Of a stretch of DNA of 64,000 nucleotides, positions 14,404 to 26,645 are shown piece by piece. A program made the position numbers and the translations under genes. Position 1 is the stretch's first letter; every line of letters begins with the position of its first letter. This stretch comes from Adineta steineri (lineage: Eukaryota; Rotifera; Eurotatoria; Adinetida; Adinetidae). Under the pieces are notes generated by a model. The model was not told the DNA's origin. It made no database searches and saw only the letters and a program-made list of their open reading frames with translations. The stretch lies in NCBI GenBank assembly GCA_905250115.1, contig CAJNOI010000030.1, positions 672,944-736,943 on the forward strand. The letters are read 5' to 3'.

Positions 14404-17400
14404 ATGTCGATTGATTCGACAACAAAATCAAGTATTTATCGTAAAAAAACAATGAAACCAACATTATCTCAATCAGATAATCATCCATATTCAAGAAATT
14501 TATTAAAAAATCATCAACAACGTTCTCATTCAATGCAACGAACAACATCTAGTACAGAAGAAATATCTGGTGATATACTCACAGATTTATCATCAGCACC
14601 ATATATGACAAATAGCAAAATTTCTAATAAACGTAATAGAAGATATAGTGAAGTAAAACCATCTCATATAAAACAAGTTCAAGCAACACATTCTGAACGA
14701 CGTAATTCAGCTTCACAAATTAATTTTAGTGCTTTACTTCCAAATCCTTTTCGTTCGAATAAACATTATAAAAATTTAATAAAGTAAGTTACTATTTAAC
14801 TATAAGAGTATAAACAGCAGATGATGACAAATGATAAAATGATAATGATAACAATATCGTTGTTAAAACAACGTCATTTTCATTAGAAAACTAACAAATC
14901 TTTTCTTCTCTTATCAGTACGAGTTGGGAGTCAGATGCAGTCGAGTATTCTACACTGTATCTGACGTATGTGTGCTCATTATTTTCTTCGTCTTCTCCCT
15001 CGTTTTTTTTTTTATTAAAAAAGAAAATATTGCTTTCTAGAGACGAGACAAATACAACACCTAATAGTAATTCTTCACCACATTACAACGATATGATGAC
15101 AATGAAAACCGAATCACCTTCTTCAATGGTAAGTTAATTGTATTGTCATGATAGACAAGGAATTTTTTTATTATGCTATATCATGCAACAAAAAAAGAAA
15201 TTTAGATTATATTAATTAATCCTATGGATGAAAAAACTTTTTGTAATATTAAAATATTACTCCATTATTATACCGGAAGAAGATTAATGTACTTTTTAAT
15301 AGTAATATATATTAACATTTGACAGTAAGAAAACATTGTCGTGTTTTACTTTACCTTCCGGTTGACCTATTTTTAAATGACCTAGAAAAAAAAGTCTTAG
15401 AATAATATTAGTTTTTAATAAAAATAATTCATTGATTAAGTCAAGTATAAATATACTTTTTCGATTTGTTTTCTTTATTCTATCGAAACGTATTACGTAC
15501 TCTACCGTATATAACTAAGCCACGTTACCATTCTAATTTTAACCTATTAATGTCAATAACAGAACAAAGTTTGTTTTTTTTCAATAGAAATTGTCAAATT
15601 CAACATTTCAGCATCCACGAACAAATTCGTTAATTAGTTATGATCAATCATCATCCTTTACACAAGATGATTCAAGATCATATTCGATTTCGTCTGTTAC
15701 ATCTTCATTTATGTTTGATCCAAATCAATTAGAAGCATGTTCAGCTGAAATACTTAAACTTGAATTACATACACCAGCATGTGTAGGAGAACATTACCGT
15801 CAATATTTTCTTGAATCTGTAAGTTAGAATAGACAATGCAAAGGAATCTCTTATCTTTGTTTTTTAAATTAGTTTCATACAAATTATTGTGGTGAATTTG
15901 ATCCAGAAAATCCTTTTATAGCATCACTTCGGTATTTTTATACAAAACCTGTTGAAGGTATTGATGGAATTTGTCAAGCAAGAGCTATTATTCGGTAGGT
16001 TCATAATAATACGATAGAACGATCAAGTTAAGTGAGCTCCAAATTTGAAGTATATGGACAAATTGCAGCTTATAACTGTGTGCTTTTTGTTTCTTCAGCA
16101 CCATCAGTCGACTCAGCACAGTCCAGAGTATCTATTCGAGTAATTAAAAACAGATGATTACAGTTTTTGGGTAGAATTTTTCGCGGCAACCTAGCTTGAC
16201 CTTGAAAAACACAGATTTTATCTTTCGTCTTTGTGAAAGATCCAACGAAATATCTTTCTTCGGGGATGATTAGACCTATGTTTCAGTATGAAACAACAAC
16301 AACTACAATAATTTAGAAATGAATTTCAACGTCAAAATAAAACCGTTATTATACGATTAGCGTCACAGTAGTCTAAACAAGATTTTTAATCAACTAAGAC
16401 CAGAAGTAAAATAAATTAATTTTACATTTATTATTTTTAGTACACCAAGTCGTAATGATGTTGTATCTACAATCGTTAATGGAACAAATGAAGATAATAT
16501 TCTTCAAATATTATTTAATCAAGCAAATTTACCAACAATTCAAACATATAAACCTATTGGTGATCCAAAAGTGAGTATAGGTGAGATGATTAGTTTAATA
16601 AAATTTTACTAAATTGATTTTTTTTTCAAACAGGCAAATCAAAAAATTTATTTATTTGATAAATTAAATGATGAAAGACACAATTGTAAAATTGGTTTGA
16701 TTTATCAACGTTCCGATCAAACACTTGAATATGATATTTATAGTAACGATTTTCTCTCAATAGATTTATTAGATTTTCTTCAAATGTTAGCTGAACGTGT
16801 ACGTTTAAAAGGTTTTAATAAATATCGTGGTGATCTTGATGTAAAAGATGATTTAAATGGAGAACATTCTTATTATGTTCATTATAAAAATCATGAAATT
16901 ATGTTTAATATAGCTCCAATAATTCCATCAACAAAAACTAATGGACAATGTATTGAGCGTAAAGGTCTTGTAGGAAATGCATTTGTTTGTATTGTTTTTC
17001 AAGAACCAAATGCTGAATTTTCACCTGAACTAATATCAGGAAAAGTAACACAAATCTATATAACAGTACAACCAAATAAAATCAATGAACAAGTTTATTA
17101 TAAAGTAAAAGATAAAAACAAAATTTTTCTTTGTTTATAAAATAAAATTTTCGATCTATTTAGGTTGGTATTTGGCATCGTAGTGATGTAACACAAACAA
17201 TAGACCCATCCGGTGGAATGTATTTAAATGATCATGCGTTTAAAGATTATTTTCTAACATTATTACTTAATTCAGTTAATGTTGCTATTGAATCACCAAG
17301 TTTACGTTGTCGTATAGCACAACAAAGGCAAAGATTAAAACGTGAAGAACTTAAAAAACTTGCACAAACATTATCTGTTGGACAAATTTTAAATTTATCG

Positions 17401-18399
17401 AATGATGTTGAAAATATAAATTGTAATGTTGATCAACAATTTAATAATGTATCAAATTCAACACTCGATAATTCTATTCCAACATCTGGTCGTACAAAAC
17501 GAGGTTTTTCAAAAATATTCAATGTATTTTCTAGTCGACAAAATTCGTTTGCATCTAACACACCATCGCCTACAACAAGTCATCCTCCAGCATTTCCAAA
17601 TTTTAATATGCCATCGTTAAATCCACCATCACCAGATATAAATACAATACAAACTAAAACAAACATGTCATCAAATAGAGAACCTATGAAACGAACAACA
17701 TCTGCAGTAAATTTGTTTTTGTTTTTCTTCTTCAATTGAATATATGTTTTTTTTAGAAGGGTCGTCCAGCACCTCCACCTCCGCCCTCACCAGCAATTCC
17801 TATACCAACACTTATACCACCACCTATACCACCTCGTAATCCAGTTTCAAAGTCAGTCAGTAATTCATCTATTCAACCTTCTGCGAATGATACGTAAGTT
17901 GTGCTTCTATTTCATTTTCACTAATAAATTCGATTATCTATTAGAAAATTGTCACAAAATACAAATGAAGTGGATGAACCTTCACGTAACCGATCAAATT
18001 CATCACCAGGAAATAGTAGTACTGCAACTAAGTAAGTTTGCAAATCAATTTATTCTATTTAAAAATTATCTATATATAAATAACAATAGACTCGTTGAAA
18101 TGTATATGATACGAGTAGTTAAAGAAATCTGGTAGATATAATATCTGTGTGGATTTTTGAAATTTTTCTTCTTCTTAACTTGGGTTTTTAGAAATATTAA
18201 TGTATTTAACAAAAACACTCTTTTTGTTTTTAGACCTCCATCATCAACTGTATCAAGTATAAGTGAAGAAGTCGATAATTCAAGTAGTTTAGGTGATGAT
18301 GATTTTGATGATGATGAATTCAGTGATGATAACAAAAATGACCATCGTCCAACATTAACTGCATCTTCAATAATCTTACCACCAAATCTGAATTCATAA
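14404..18399 (+). CDS. RAP1GAP: Rap GTPase-activating protein (Rap1GAP-like), 11 exons
   Basis: Exons are 14404-14783, 14918-14965, 15041-15128, 15588-15818, 15873-15994, 16441-16570, 16634-17104, 17164-17706, 17757-17893, 17945-18031 and 18234-18399, giving 800 residues. After a Ser-rich basic N-terminus, exons 4-8 encode the dimerisation and RapGAP domains: ACVGEHYRQYFLES, GLIYQRSDQT, FNKYRGDLDV, HEIMFNIAPI, VGNAFVCIVFQEPNAEFSPE and KDYFLTLLLNS line up in order with vertebrate RAP1GAP. These enzymes stimulate GTP hydrolysis on Rap1/Rap2 with an asparagine thumb instead of an arginine finger; the Asn of the GND motif is kept but the next residue is Ala. Downstream are a Ser-rich region, a proline-rich segment (RPAPPPPPSP) and an acidic tail. 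GARNL3 or SIPA1 relatives are alternatives, but the absence of PDZ or CNH segments favours Rap1GAP. Confidence 0.88.
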
Positions 18400-19152
18400 T
18401 TTATTTTTCTTTCATTTCTCAATTGCATTTGAGTAGTTTAATATCCGGTGACATCAATTTTTCTCAATTTATGACGATGCTCAATAAATATATATTTCCA
18501 TCAAATCAATTTTACCTCTTGTATTTGTATTACTATCATTCGATATATATATATATATAAAGAATTTGTTTTCTTTATATCAATAATCGAATGTGTGAAC
18601 TTTTCCCTTTTGCTTGTGTCTTTCGAATGTGTGCAATGAACTTTCCTTTTTTTTCATTTTATGTATACGTATATATATATATATAAATATATTCTAATCA
18701 AAATATATATTAATCAGTTCTTATAAAAAGAATTAAATTATAAAATTTTCGTTGTGTTTATTTTCCCGTAGGGGGGTACGGCATTTTCCGAATGGGTTCA
18801 AAATAATCCATAGTCTTTCGTTTCTGAGATTTAATTCTCTTGCATTACAGTGCACAAGATTGACTATCGATAAGAATTATAAATAAACACCTAGAATATG
18901 TTAGATTGCGAAAGATAAAAGTAAATATTATACTTCTAGGTTATTCTTCAAAAAGATTGATAATGCATTTAATATTATTTTTTATTTTCAGTTGTAACAA
19001 AACAAAGAAAGCTGAGAAAAGAAAAAATTTAACAACATCAATAAAAGTTTAATTATCACGAGTTAGTAACAGCACTGTTATTCATTAAAAGAAATAGGAA
19101 AAAGAAATTAAATGGAATGTTATTATTAAATTATATGAATAAAATAATTCTA
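18400..19152. other. Convergent 3' region between the Rap1GAP-like gene and GALNT
   Basis: Contains AATAAA (18483-18488), several (TA)n tracts at about 18545-18560 and 18667-18690, and a short GC-richer patch near 18765-18800 of unknown origin. No gene seen. Confidence 0.4.
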
Positions 19153-22100
19153 CTAAGTCGTTGAGTAATGTTCGAATAACCATTGTTGTGATGGTTTATT
19201 TGGTTGGCATTTTTTTAAATTAATTTGATCGTTATTTTTAAGACCTTCGATATCAAGACAAAGTTTACTTGGATGATGAATAATTGTTCCATTCTTGAAA
19301 ATAAGAAATTATAGAAAATAAGAAAAAGGAAAACGTTCGTTATTAAAATTACTTTTTCATGTGTCCATTTTTGATTTTTATCCGAATATTCACATTGGGA
19401 TAAAGCAACTCCAACAGAATCTGAACCACGTCCAGTAGAAAGTGAACATGTATCTTCTCGACGTAATTGATCAGTTTTTGTTAAAGAAAAAAATTGATTG
19501 GCTGATGCACCATTTTGACATGAAAATACTGCTAATTGAATCGAACCTTTTTCATCTTTACCTAATGTATCCAAACATAAACTTGTCGAAGGATTTCGAA
19601 CCTTTAAAAGAAAACATCAATTTCTCTGCTATCTATTATCAAGAATTTTTTTGTTATTTACTTCTCCATATGCATGAACATTTTCATCAAGAATAAATTT
19701 TTCAGGATAAACATTTTCAAGAAACCATTTAAATGATTTACAATTTAAACGTTTACGTATTTCTCGACGATCTTCAACATCACCAAAATCTTTACCCTAA
19801 AAAAAATTCGTACAAAAGATTTTTTTACTAATAACATTCATTTACTTTTAAATCATATCTATGCATATAATAAAAACGTTTATAATCATCCATCCATACT
19901 TCAGCAAGTCGCATAGAATTTCGACCATGAACGTCACCTTTACCTAGTATAGAGAAAACAAAATCATTGATATTGTTTTTTGGTTGATAAAGAAAATATT
20001 GAATAATTACCTTTTGCACCAGTCATATTGTAAGGATGACCTGGACGAAATATATGACCAACACGAGAACATGGTACGAATTCAAGACTACCACCACACA
20101 TCCATACACGAAATGAAATTTCAAGATTTTCACCTCCCCAAACCTAGAAAATATGTATTCCATTTATCTAATTAGAAACAAAAATATCTTTCAAACAAAA
20201 CTAAGAACAAATAGTAAAAATAGCTTTCTAAAACACGAGCAAAATGGTTCGGATAGCCATATCAGATATAAATATAAAGCAATGTATCATATCACCATGA
20301 TCTTTTAATAGAACTACAACGACTTATCGAAATAATTTCGTTTTTCAAGTGATTAACATACTTTATCAGACAAACAACTAATAAGTATAGTATCAAAATG
20401 AATAGATTAGAGATAAACTTCAAATAATAAGCTAAAATGTTTTATTTGAGCGAGACAAATGTATGAAATATTCCTTTACTGATTAAATATTGCTTGGTGG
20501 AAGGGAGACATGCAGTAAAATTCGAGCTTTAGTTTTTTTTCCTATAGGATTGAACAGTTCACTTCCATGCTCAAAACATAAACAATTAGTTTTTACAACT
20601 ATTCAAACATTTAGTTAAATATATAAGTTTTATCATAGTCTGCAAAACTACTATAAACATGCAACATAAACCTGTAAAGATACATTAATTTACGAACAAA
20701 CATCCACTAAAATAGAAAAAGAAACCTCGCAAGATTAAAGATTTATCTCCACATAGTTGATATAATAAATTTGTCTGTTGTTTATATCTCTTATCTACTT
20801 GTATATTTAGTCATAAAAAATAGAAAGAACAAAAACGATAAATCTTACTTCCATATCATCATCTAAATGAAAAAAAAATATCAACAGATTTATTTAAAAA
20901 TCCTTTTTTTTGTTTTTAAACTCTTACCATAACCACCAATTTCAAAGAAATATTCTCGATGTGCAGCTAATAAACCACCAGCCATTGTTGGTGATCTAAA
21001 ATAGGTATAAAAATAAATTTATAATTCATAAAAAAGTATTTCTGAATAGAAGTAGTCACGATCACCCACGGGTAAGGTTCAATTCGAGTTTTTTGTGCAT
21101 CACGTATACGTTGTGGAATTGGTATCCAATTAAAATGTAATGACCACCAAAATCCACCAATACTTCCATCACCCGTACCCTTCAAAAAGGCCAACACCAA
21201 TTCAAACGAATATATATCTTTAAATATTACTTACACCATAACCCATATTCGTATCACTAATCATATCAATTCCCGGACATAAAATAGCTGAACGTTTCTC
21301 TTTAATTCGAAGCAAAAGCGGTTCTAACCTATAAAAATATAAATATTCCCAATCACCAAATGAAAAATGAAAAAAATAAAATAACTAGAAAAAGCATCTA
21401 CGGAATAGGATCAATAGTTGTATTTCGTAGATTTTCAATTCGTGGAAATATTCGTGTCCAAGAAAAATGAAGTGACCATTCAAATATTCCGATCAAAAAA
21501 GGTCGACCCGAAGAATATGATAACTGATAACTATCGATGCCATCAATGATAGGGCAAAGAATAGCTGTCCGGTTTTGTTTAATACGATAAACTAATGGTT
21601 CAAGCCTAGATCTTTTAGTTTTATTCCTGAAGAAAAAGAATTTATATCTACTTACCATCCAACATTTGCTTCACAATGAGCATCGAGAAAAATGACAACA
21701 TCTCCAGTAGCTAAAAGAGAAAATTAAAATCTATGAATTGTTTTATTTTTTTCTAGTAATAACGAACCATTTTTTGCACCATAATTTTTCGCTTTGATCA
21801 ATCCAAATCTTACTGGTGCTCGTAAAACTCGTACTAAATCTCCAAAATGTTCTTCACAATAATCATCTAAACGTTGACCCATTTCCTCTAGAAATTTTTG
21901 AATAAAATAAGAAAAATTTCCTTTAGTTTTCAATTATATCTATACCAATATCTGATTGATCATCAACTAAAATAACTTCCTTGAGTAAATGTTTTGGTGA
22001 ACGATTAAGAACGGAATAAACTGTTCGAAGTACTGGTGACCAACGTTCATTTTTAAATACTATTACAACTGATGCTGTTGGTAAATCTGGTGGATATTCA

Positions 22101-22580
22101 ACTGATTTACATCTAGAAATATAACTCATAATCAATTATATTCATTTATATTTCACATACAATGGATCACGAGTATCTGGTATTGATCTCCATAAGGAGA
22201 TTTTTTCACTTGCACGTAAATTAAAAAATTCTTTTTTCATAACAGCATCAAGATTAACTGATTCTTCAGCCTAGACAAATATTTATTTATTTAAATAAAT
22301 AGTTTTTTTTCTTATTTATATTTACTGTTAATTGTACACCTTGTCCATTTTCACCTGGACAACCTTGACATGGTTCTGGTGTAGAATAAGTATCTCGATT
22401 AACACGTAGTTTTTTTCCTTGTTGAATATTCTTTAGCTTAATTGATTGATCTTTAGTTTTCGATGTTTGTTGAGTATCATTTTTATGGAAATAAAATAAT
22501 GTACAGAATATGATGATACAGAGAATCAAGAATTTATTTCGACGACGATAAAGAAACCAGTAGAGATGTGATGACAACAT
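19153..22580 (-). CDS. GALNT: Polypeptide N-acetylgalactosaminyltransferase (GT27) with alternative exon cassette
   Basis: Minus-strand exons are 22580-22326, 22270-22161, 22112-21946, 21887-21768, 21710-21656, then either 21605-21402 (A) or 21328-21235 plus 21179-21070 (B+C), then 20995-20928, 20862-20849 (14 nt), 20143-20011, 19943-19846, 19796-19662, 19601-19353 and 19293-19153. With one cassette the protein is 582 residues. It has a type II membrane anchor ([15 protein letters not shown]), the GT-A domain with [19 protein letters not shown], the metal-binding FLDAHCE (DxH), [10 protein letters not shown] and [13 protein letters not shown], then a C-terminal ricin-type lectin domain with CLD repeats. 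It transfers GalNAc from UDP-GalNAc to Ser/Thr, starting mucin-type O-glycans in the Golgi. Which paralogue it is cannot be decided. The intron holding the 14-nt exon's downstream junction is unusually long (20144-20848). Confidence 0.93.
21070..21328 (-). CDS. Alternative cassette B+C of the GalNAc-transferase (two exons)
   Basis: Exons 21328-21235 (94 nt) and 21179-21070 (110 nt) total 204 nt, exactly the length of cassette A, with identical entry and exit phases. They encode [18 protein letters not shown]...DTNMGYG and [18 protein letters not shown]...TRIEPYP. The GGFWW version is closer to the typical GALNT consensus than cassette A. Confidence 0.8.
21402..21605 (-). CDS. Alternative cassette A of the GalNAc-transferase
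   Basis: A single 204-nt exon with a good acceptor (ATCTAG) and donor (GTAGAT), entering in phase after TG and leaving in phase as CC. It encodes [18 protein letters not shown]...[20 protein letters not shown]...TTIDPIP, covering the segment after the DxH motif. It is homologous to cassette B+C over its whole length. Confidence 0.8.
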
Positions 22581-22711
22581 CTGAAACAGAACAAATGAAC
22601 ATGATTGATCTAAAATAACCTTTTCTCATAAATCTATACATGACCAGAAGAGTCAATACAAACATCTTTGGTCAAAAGAAAAAAAACGATATCTATCACG
22701 TTCATAGACAT

Positions 22712-23227
22712 TTAATTTTTCGTCTCAATGCGAATTTTTTTCTTTCTCATTTCTTCTTTAACTGATGCTAATGTTTCTCTTGGTGCATCATGTGATGGTC
22801 GTTCAAAAAAACCACCAGCTATTTTTTCAGCTGCTGAACGTATACTATGTGATTGACTTGGTTTTAATTCGGATTGAGTTGGACCAAATGCTTTAGCAAA
22901 AAAATCATTTGTACTAGCACGTTTATATGATGTTTCATCGAATTCAATATTTGATTTTGATTTTTCGCTATTGTTGGTAGCGGTTTGGACATATTGTTTT
23001 CTTTCTTTTTCTTTTGTTATTGTCGATGATGTCCTGATAAAATTGAAAGACATTAAGAAAAATAAAAAATCGAAAGAAAGAAATCATATAAGAACGAACA
23101 TGGTGGCAGATGGTGATTTGAAAGGCATCGAAAGAAACGTCTCAATGTCATTGGCAACATAACTAATACGATCAGTTAGTAATTCATTATGATTGCAAGC
23201 ATATTTTTTTATAACCGCATTAGCCAT
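22712..23227 (-). CDS. Unrecognised small protein, 2 exons
   Basis: Exons 23227-23100 and 23033-22712 join through a GTTCGT...CAG intron of 66 nt to give 149 residues. It begins MANAVIKKYACNHNELLTDR and ends KKKIRIETKN. The N-terminal third is predicted helical; the middle is polar and Lys/Ser-rich; near the C-terminus there is FFAKAFGPTQSELKPSQSHS followed by a charged helix. No signal peptide or TM segment. An acceptor-like TTTTAG precedes the ATG, so a 5' UTR intron is possible. I do not recognise the family. An unspliced alternative would start at 23053. Confidence 0.55.
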
Positions 23228-24341
23228 ATTTGCTAAAATATTAAAAAATAATTATTATTTGAAAAAATTTAAATTAGAAATATATACTTCGTCATGATAG
23301 ACAAAGTAATTTGAGTCTAATAGATCGTTTTACAATAGAATTAATACGGCTTTAATGAATAAGTTTCTAAGAATATCTCCTGGTTAATTTAATAGAGAAA
23401 AGCCTTTGTAAGTTCGATATATATTTTAATCTATTTAGGAGGTAAAGTTGACATTGCTACTGTTTAATATTATAATTATAGAAGGTTTCTGTTCAGCATT
23501 AAGACTTCTATTTTCGAATCAATTATAGTATCTTACTTCGTATTGACTTTAGAATAACATCGCGGCATCAGTATTGTGATTCATTTCACTATGTTTATAA
23601 ATACTGTTTTTTAGATTTATATGATTAATGGTAACTTTTCGATATAACCCTTTTACTAAACATATATCCATTCTAATGGATTTTAACTCTACACTAAAAC
23701 CATTCTATTATGAACAACATCAGTACTTCTTTAAAAGCATTAGCTAAATGACACTCTTTACTTGAGAGAGTTGACATATGACTTGTTGTAATATGAACAG
23801 CAACTTAAGTACAATATTTTTTGACTACTATATAATGTTAGTAAATATAGAATACATTCACTCATAGTGTGTAAAAAACAATCACTACAAAATACAGTAA
23901 GATCAATAAAGTAAGGAATGTATTCATATTAGAAAGAGACATATGCACATTTTTAATCTAGATAATAAATTCCAATTAACGAGTGAGTCGAAAGTTCCCG
24001 AACGAAATGTTTGTTCATTCGAAAGTATTCTATATACTCAGAAAGAGCACAAAACACCGGCTAATATCCATCATGTTACATTCATTTAGAATACTTTCGG
24101 ATAGATGAAAAATAAACAAAAATTTTCTCTGGAAACTTTAGGCTCACTCGTTATGTTCTAAAAGAGCATCATTCATTTCAAATGTCTTTATTTTATGACA
24201 ACCCTCTGGTTCGAGAAAGTATATTACTCTATAAATGTCACATTCATAACTTCTATAGTTTTTCTTCTCAATTCAATCTAAAGCAGATATAGATTCTAGA
24301 TCATCCTCATAACTACTGTAAATATTCTATTCACTATTCTC
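23228..24341. other. Intergenic region carrying a MITE
   Basis: 1.1 kb AT-rich spacer between two minus-strand genes. The only structured element seen is the inverted-repeat element at 23977-24153. Confidence 0.4.
23977..24153. mobile_element. Small inverted-repeat transposon (mariner-like MITE)
   Basis: The ends TAACGAGTGAG (23977-23987) and CTCACTCGTTA (24143-24153) are perfect inverted copies. The complementarity continues imperfectly inward for roughly 50 bases (AAAGTT.CC..., then CGAAAGTATTCT on both arms). Total about 177 bp and no coding capacity. The AAAGTTTCC-type terminus resembles Tc1/mariner ends; superfamily is an inference. Confidence 0.65.
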
Positions 24342-25490
24342 TCACCTACATTTATTGAAAGGTTCAACAGCTAAATCTTTGATTAATGCATCTAATAAAT
24401 TCTTATCCAAAATTTTATCTTCTTCTGATAAAATCACCAATGTCTGTAAACGAGACAACCACAGATTATGTATATACGCATCATACTATTAATTAGAAGA
24501 AAACAACAAAAAATTTATAATTTCTTTAAAAAATTTTTTTACTTGATTTGTATCTTCCAGCATCCAGATACGTAAAGCACCCATTATTTCACGTTGAGAA
24601 TATTTTAATAATTCTTTATAACCAAGAATTTTTAATAGATATTTTGCTACTGGCCAATGTAATGGAATACGACCGAAGTCAAATGCAAATTTTGCTAGCG
24701 GAAGAAACCTATAAAATAAAAGAAAACATTTAGTTATATTTTTATACAAAAAAATATTTCTTTACCGAATGAGTTTTCTTGGTGCAGGATCAACCATAAC
24801 TAATGATTTACAACGAAAATATTCATATTGATCAATCAGTGACATTAATGTATATGCATTTTCATGAAAACCTATAACAGTATGAATAGGTCTAAAGAAA
24901 AATAAACCAAACAAACATTTAAGAGAATAAAATAAAAGAATTGTTTTTACATTAATTTATCACCCATAATCAATTTAAGTAATTCTCCAAGAAATCTTGC
25001 ACGTAAAAGAACTGAATTTTTCCAAATTAATCCACTCCATAGCGGCATTTTTGTTTTACCACAATCTAAATGGAATATTTTTTATTTTATCATTCTTATA
25101 AAACTCAATTAACTAACAAGGCATATCTGGTGCAATACAACGAAAATTTCTTTGTTGAAATTCTTCAATAAAATTTCGTGTTGATTCATGTGTACCTGGA
25201 TAACCATGAACAAGTAAAACAATAGGTTGATTTTTATCACCTAATGGATTTGTATCAACATAATTAACATTTGCTCGAAGAAATGTTGCTGGTCTAGCTA
25301 CTTTAATTGTTGTTTCACGATCAATTTCAATAAATTCATCACCTGCTGCTGTATTTATAACAACATCTAATTGACGTTCACTATAATTTGGATATTGTTT
25401 CACAATATTGGATGATATTGTCGAAAAAGTTTTTACATGTTTAAAAAATAATGATAAATGTAAAGAAGGATTAGTTAGACGAATATACAT
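24342..25490 (-). CDS. Alpha/beta-hydrolase-fold protein lacking the serine nucleophile, 5 exons
   Basis: Exons 25490-25118, 25065-24951, 24891-24766, 24708-24543 and 24443-24342 give 293 residues. The N-terminus (MYIRLTNPSLHLSLFFKHVK) could be a mitochondrial or signal-type leader. IVLLVHGYPGTHES is the oxyanion-loop HGxPG motif of alpha/beta hydrolases. At the nucleophile elbow the sequence is VIGFHENAY, where family members have GxSxG, so the catalytic Ser is replaced by His. LVMVDPAP follows as the next strand. The chain stops soon after LVILSEEDKILDKN, before a clear catalytic His. The last codons overlap a possible GTGAGA donor, so a further 3' exon may exist. Resembles nematode DUF1057-type hydrolases; probably catalytically dead or atypical. 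Confidence 0.7.
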
Positions 25491-26645
25491 CTAAATAAAA
25501 TTTTAAACTTGGAAAATACTATTCTATTCATACATATAAAATTATACGAATTACAAATCTTTTGTTTTCGTTAGACGAAATATTAATGGATAAGAATATA
25601 TTATATAAAAATTAGATGTATTCTCTTTATCATAAAACTGACTTGTCACATTTAATTATACTTTTTTCAAATGATTGATATGAGTATTTTTTTTTAATAA
25701 ATTAAATGCTTCTGTATAATCTACAAGATTATTAAAAATTATGGATTAATATTGATTTTTACGATATAATAGAAATACTTGACTTCATAGAGAATTATGT
25801 CACGTAATCTTCTCAGGTAAATACTACATAGTACTCTAACAGGAATCATATAAGATTTAAAATTTTTAATATTTCTTCTAAAAAATCTATCCTTTATTAT
25901 GGAAATTATACTAATTGAAATCCTTACATGTGTAATAGTTCAAATGGATATTTAAAAACAAACACTTGTAAGATTCTCACTAGTATATTACATAACCATC
26001 TATAAATATTGAATCATATCGACAGGATTAAAAAAAAATTCGAATCAATGATGTGTATAGAATTTAATATTATATAAGACAAATCATTACTATTGAATAG
26101 CGATAATAATCTAATCTTTAATATTTCAATGGTTATTTTCTACTTAATAAATTTGATTATATGCCACTCAAACTAATCAATAGAAAACAAGTTATTAGAG
26201 ATAGAGAAAATACACTTGAAGTTAATTAAAAGCCTCGGGAATCATCTTTCTTTCCTAATTCTTCAAATAAAACGATTGGTTTTCTTTCAAAATAATAGCT
26301 TTTAATTTTTTTCAATTTCTCACCATGGTTGAAAAATCTTTGATTATTTATATTGAATAAAAATCTCAGGAAAGTTGATAAATATTTGTTTGTCAATTAA
26401 CAATACAATTCTACTATTGGTAAAATAAAAGTGACATCTATATATTCTTAATCTATTTCTTTTTCTAATTAAAATTTTTCTTTTTTCTTAATAAATTTTA
26501 TCAAAATAAATTCATAGATTCTTTTTATTTGAATTCATATTATTCCAATTCTTAAAAATTCATTGGTGTATATTTCATGTCTTTCTTTTGAACTTCTTGT
26601 TGTTTTTTTTTGTTTTTTCTTCATCCCAATCTCTTTTATTTGTGC
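25491..26645. other. Divergent intergenic region between hydrolase and SS18
   Basis: 1.15 kb, very AT-rich, no open frame of note. It must hold the promoters of both divergently transcribed neighbours; no specific site recognisable. Confidence 0.4.

Noticed and set aside
16030-16440. Long intron 5 of the Rap1GAP-like gene as a transposon insertion
   Set aside because: It is longer than its neighbours and slightly richer in G+C, but I found no inverted ends or target duplication.
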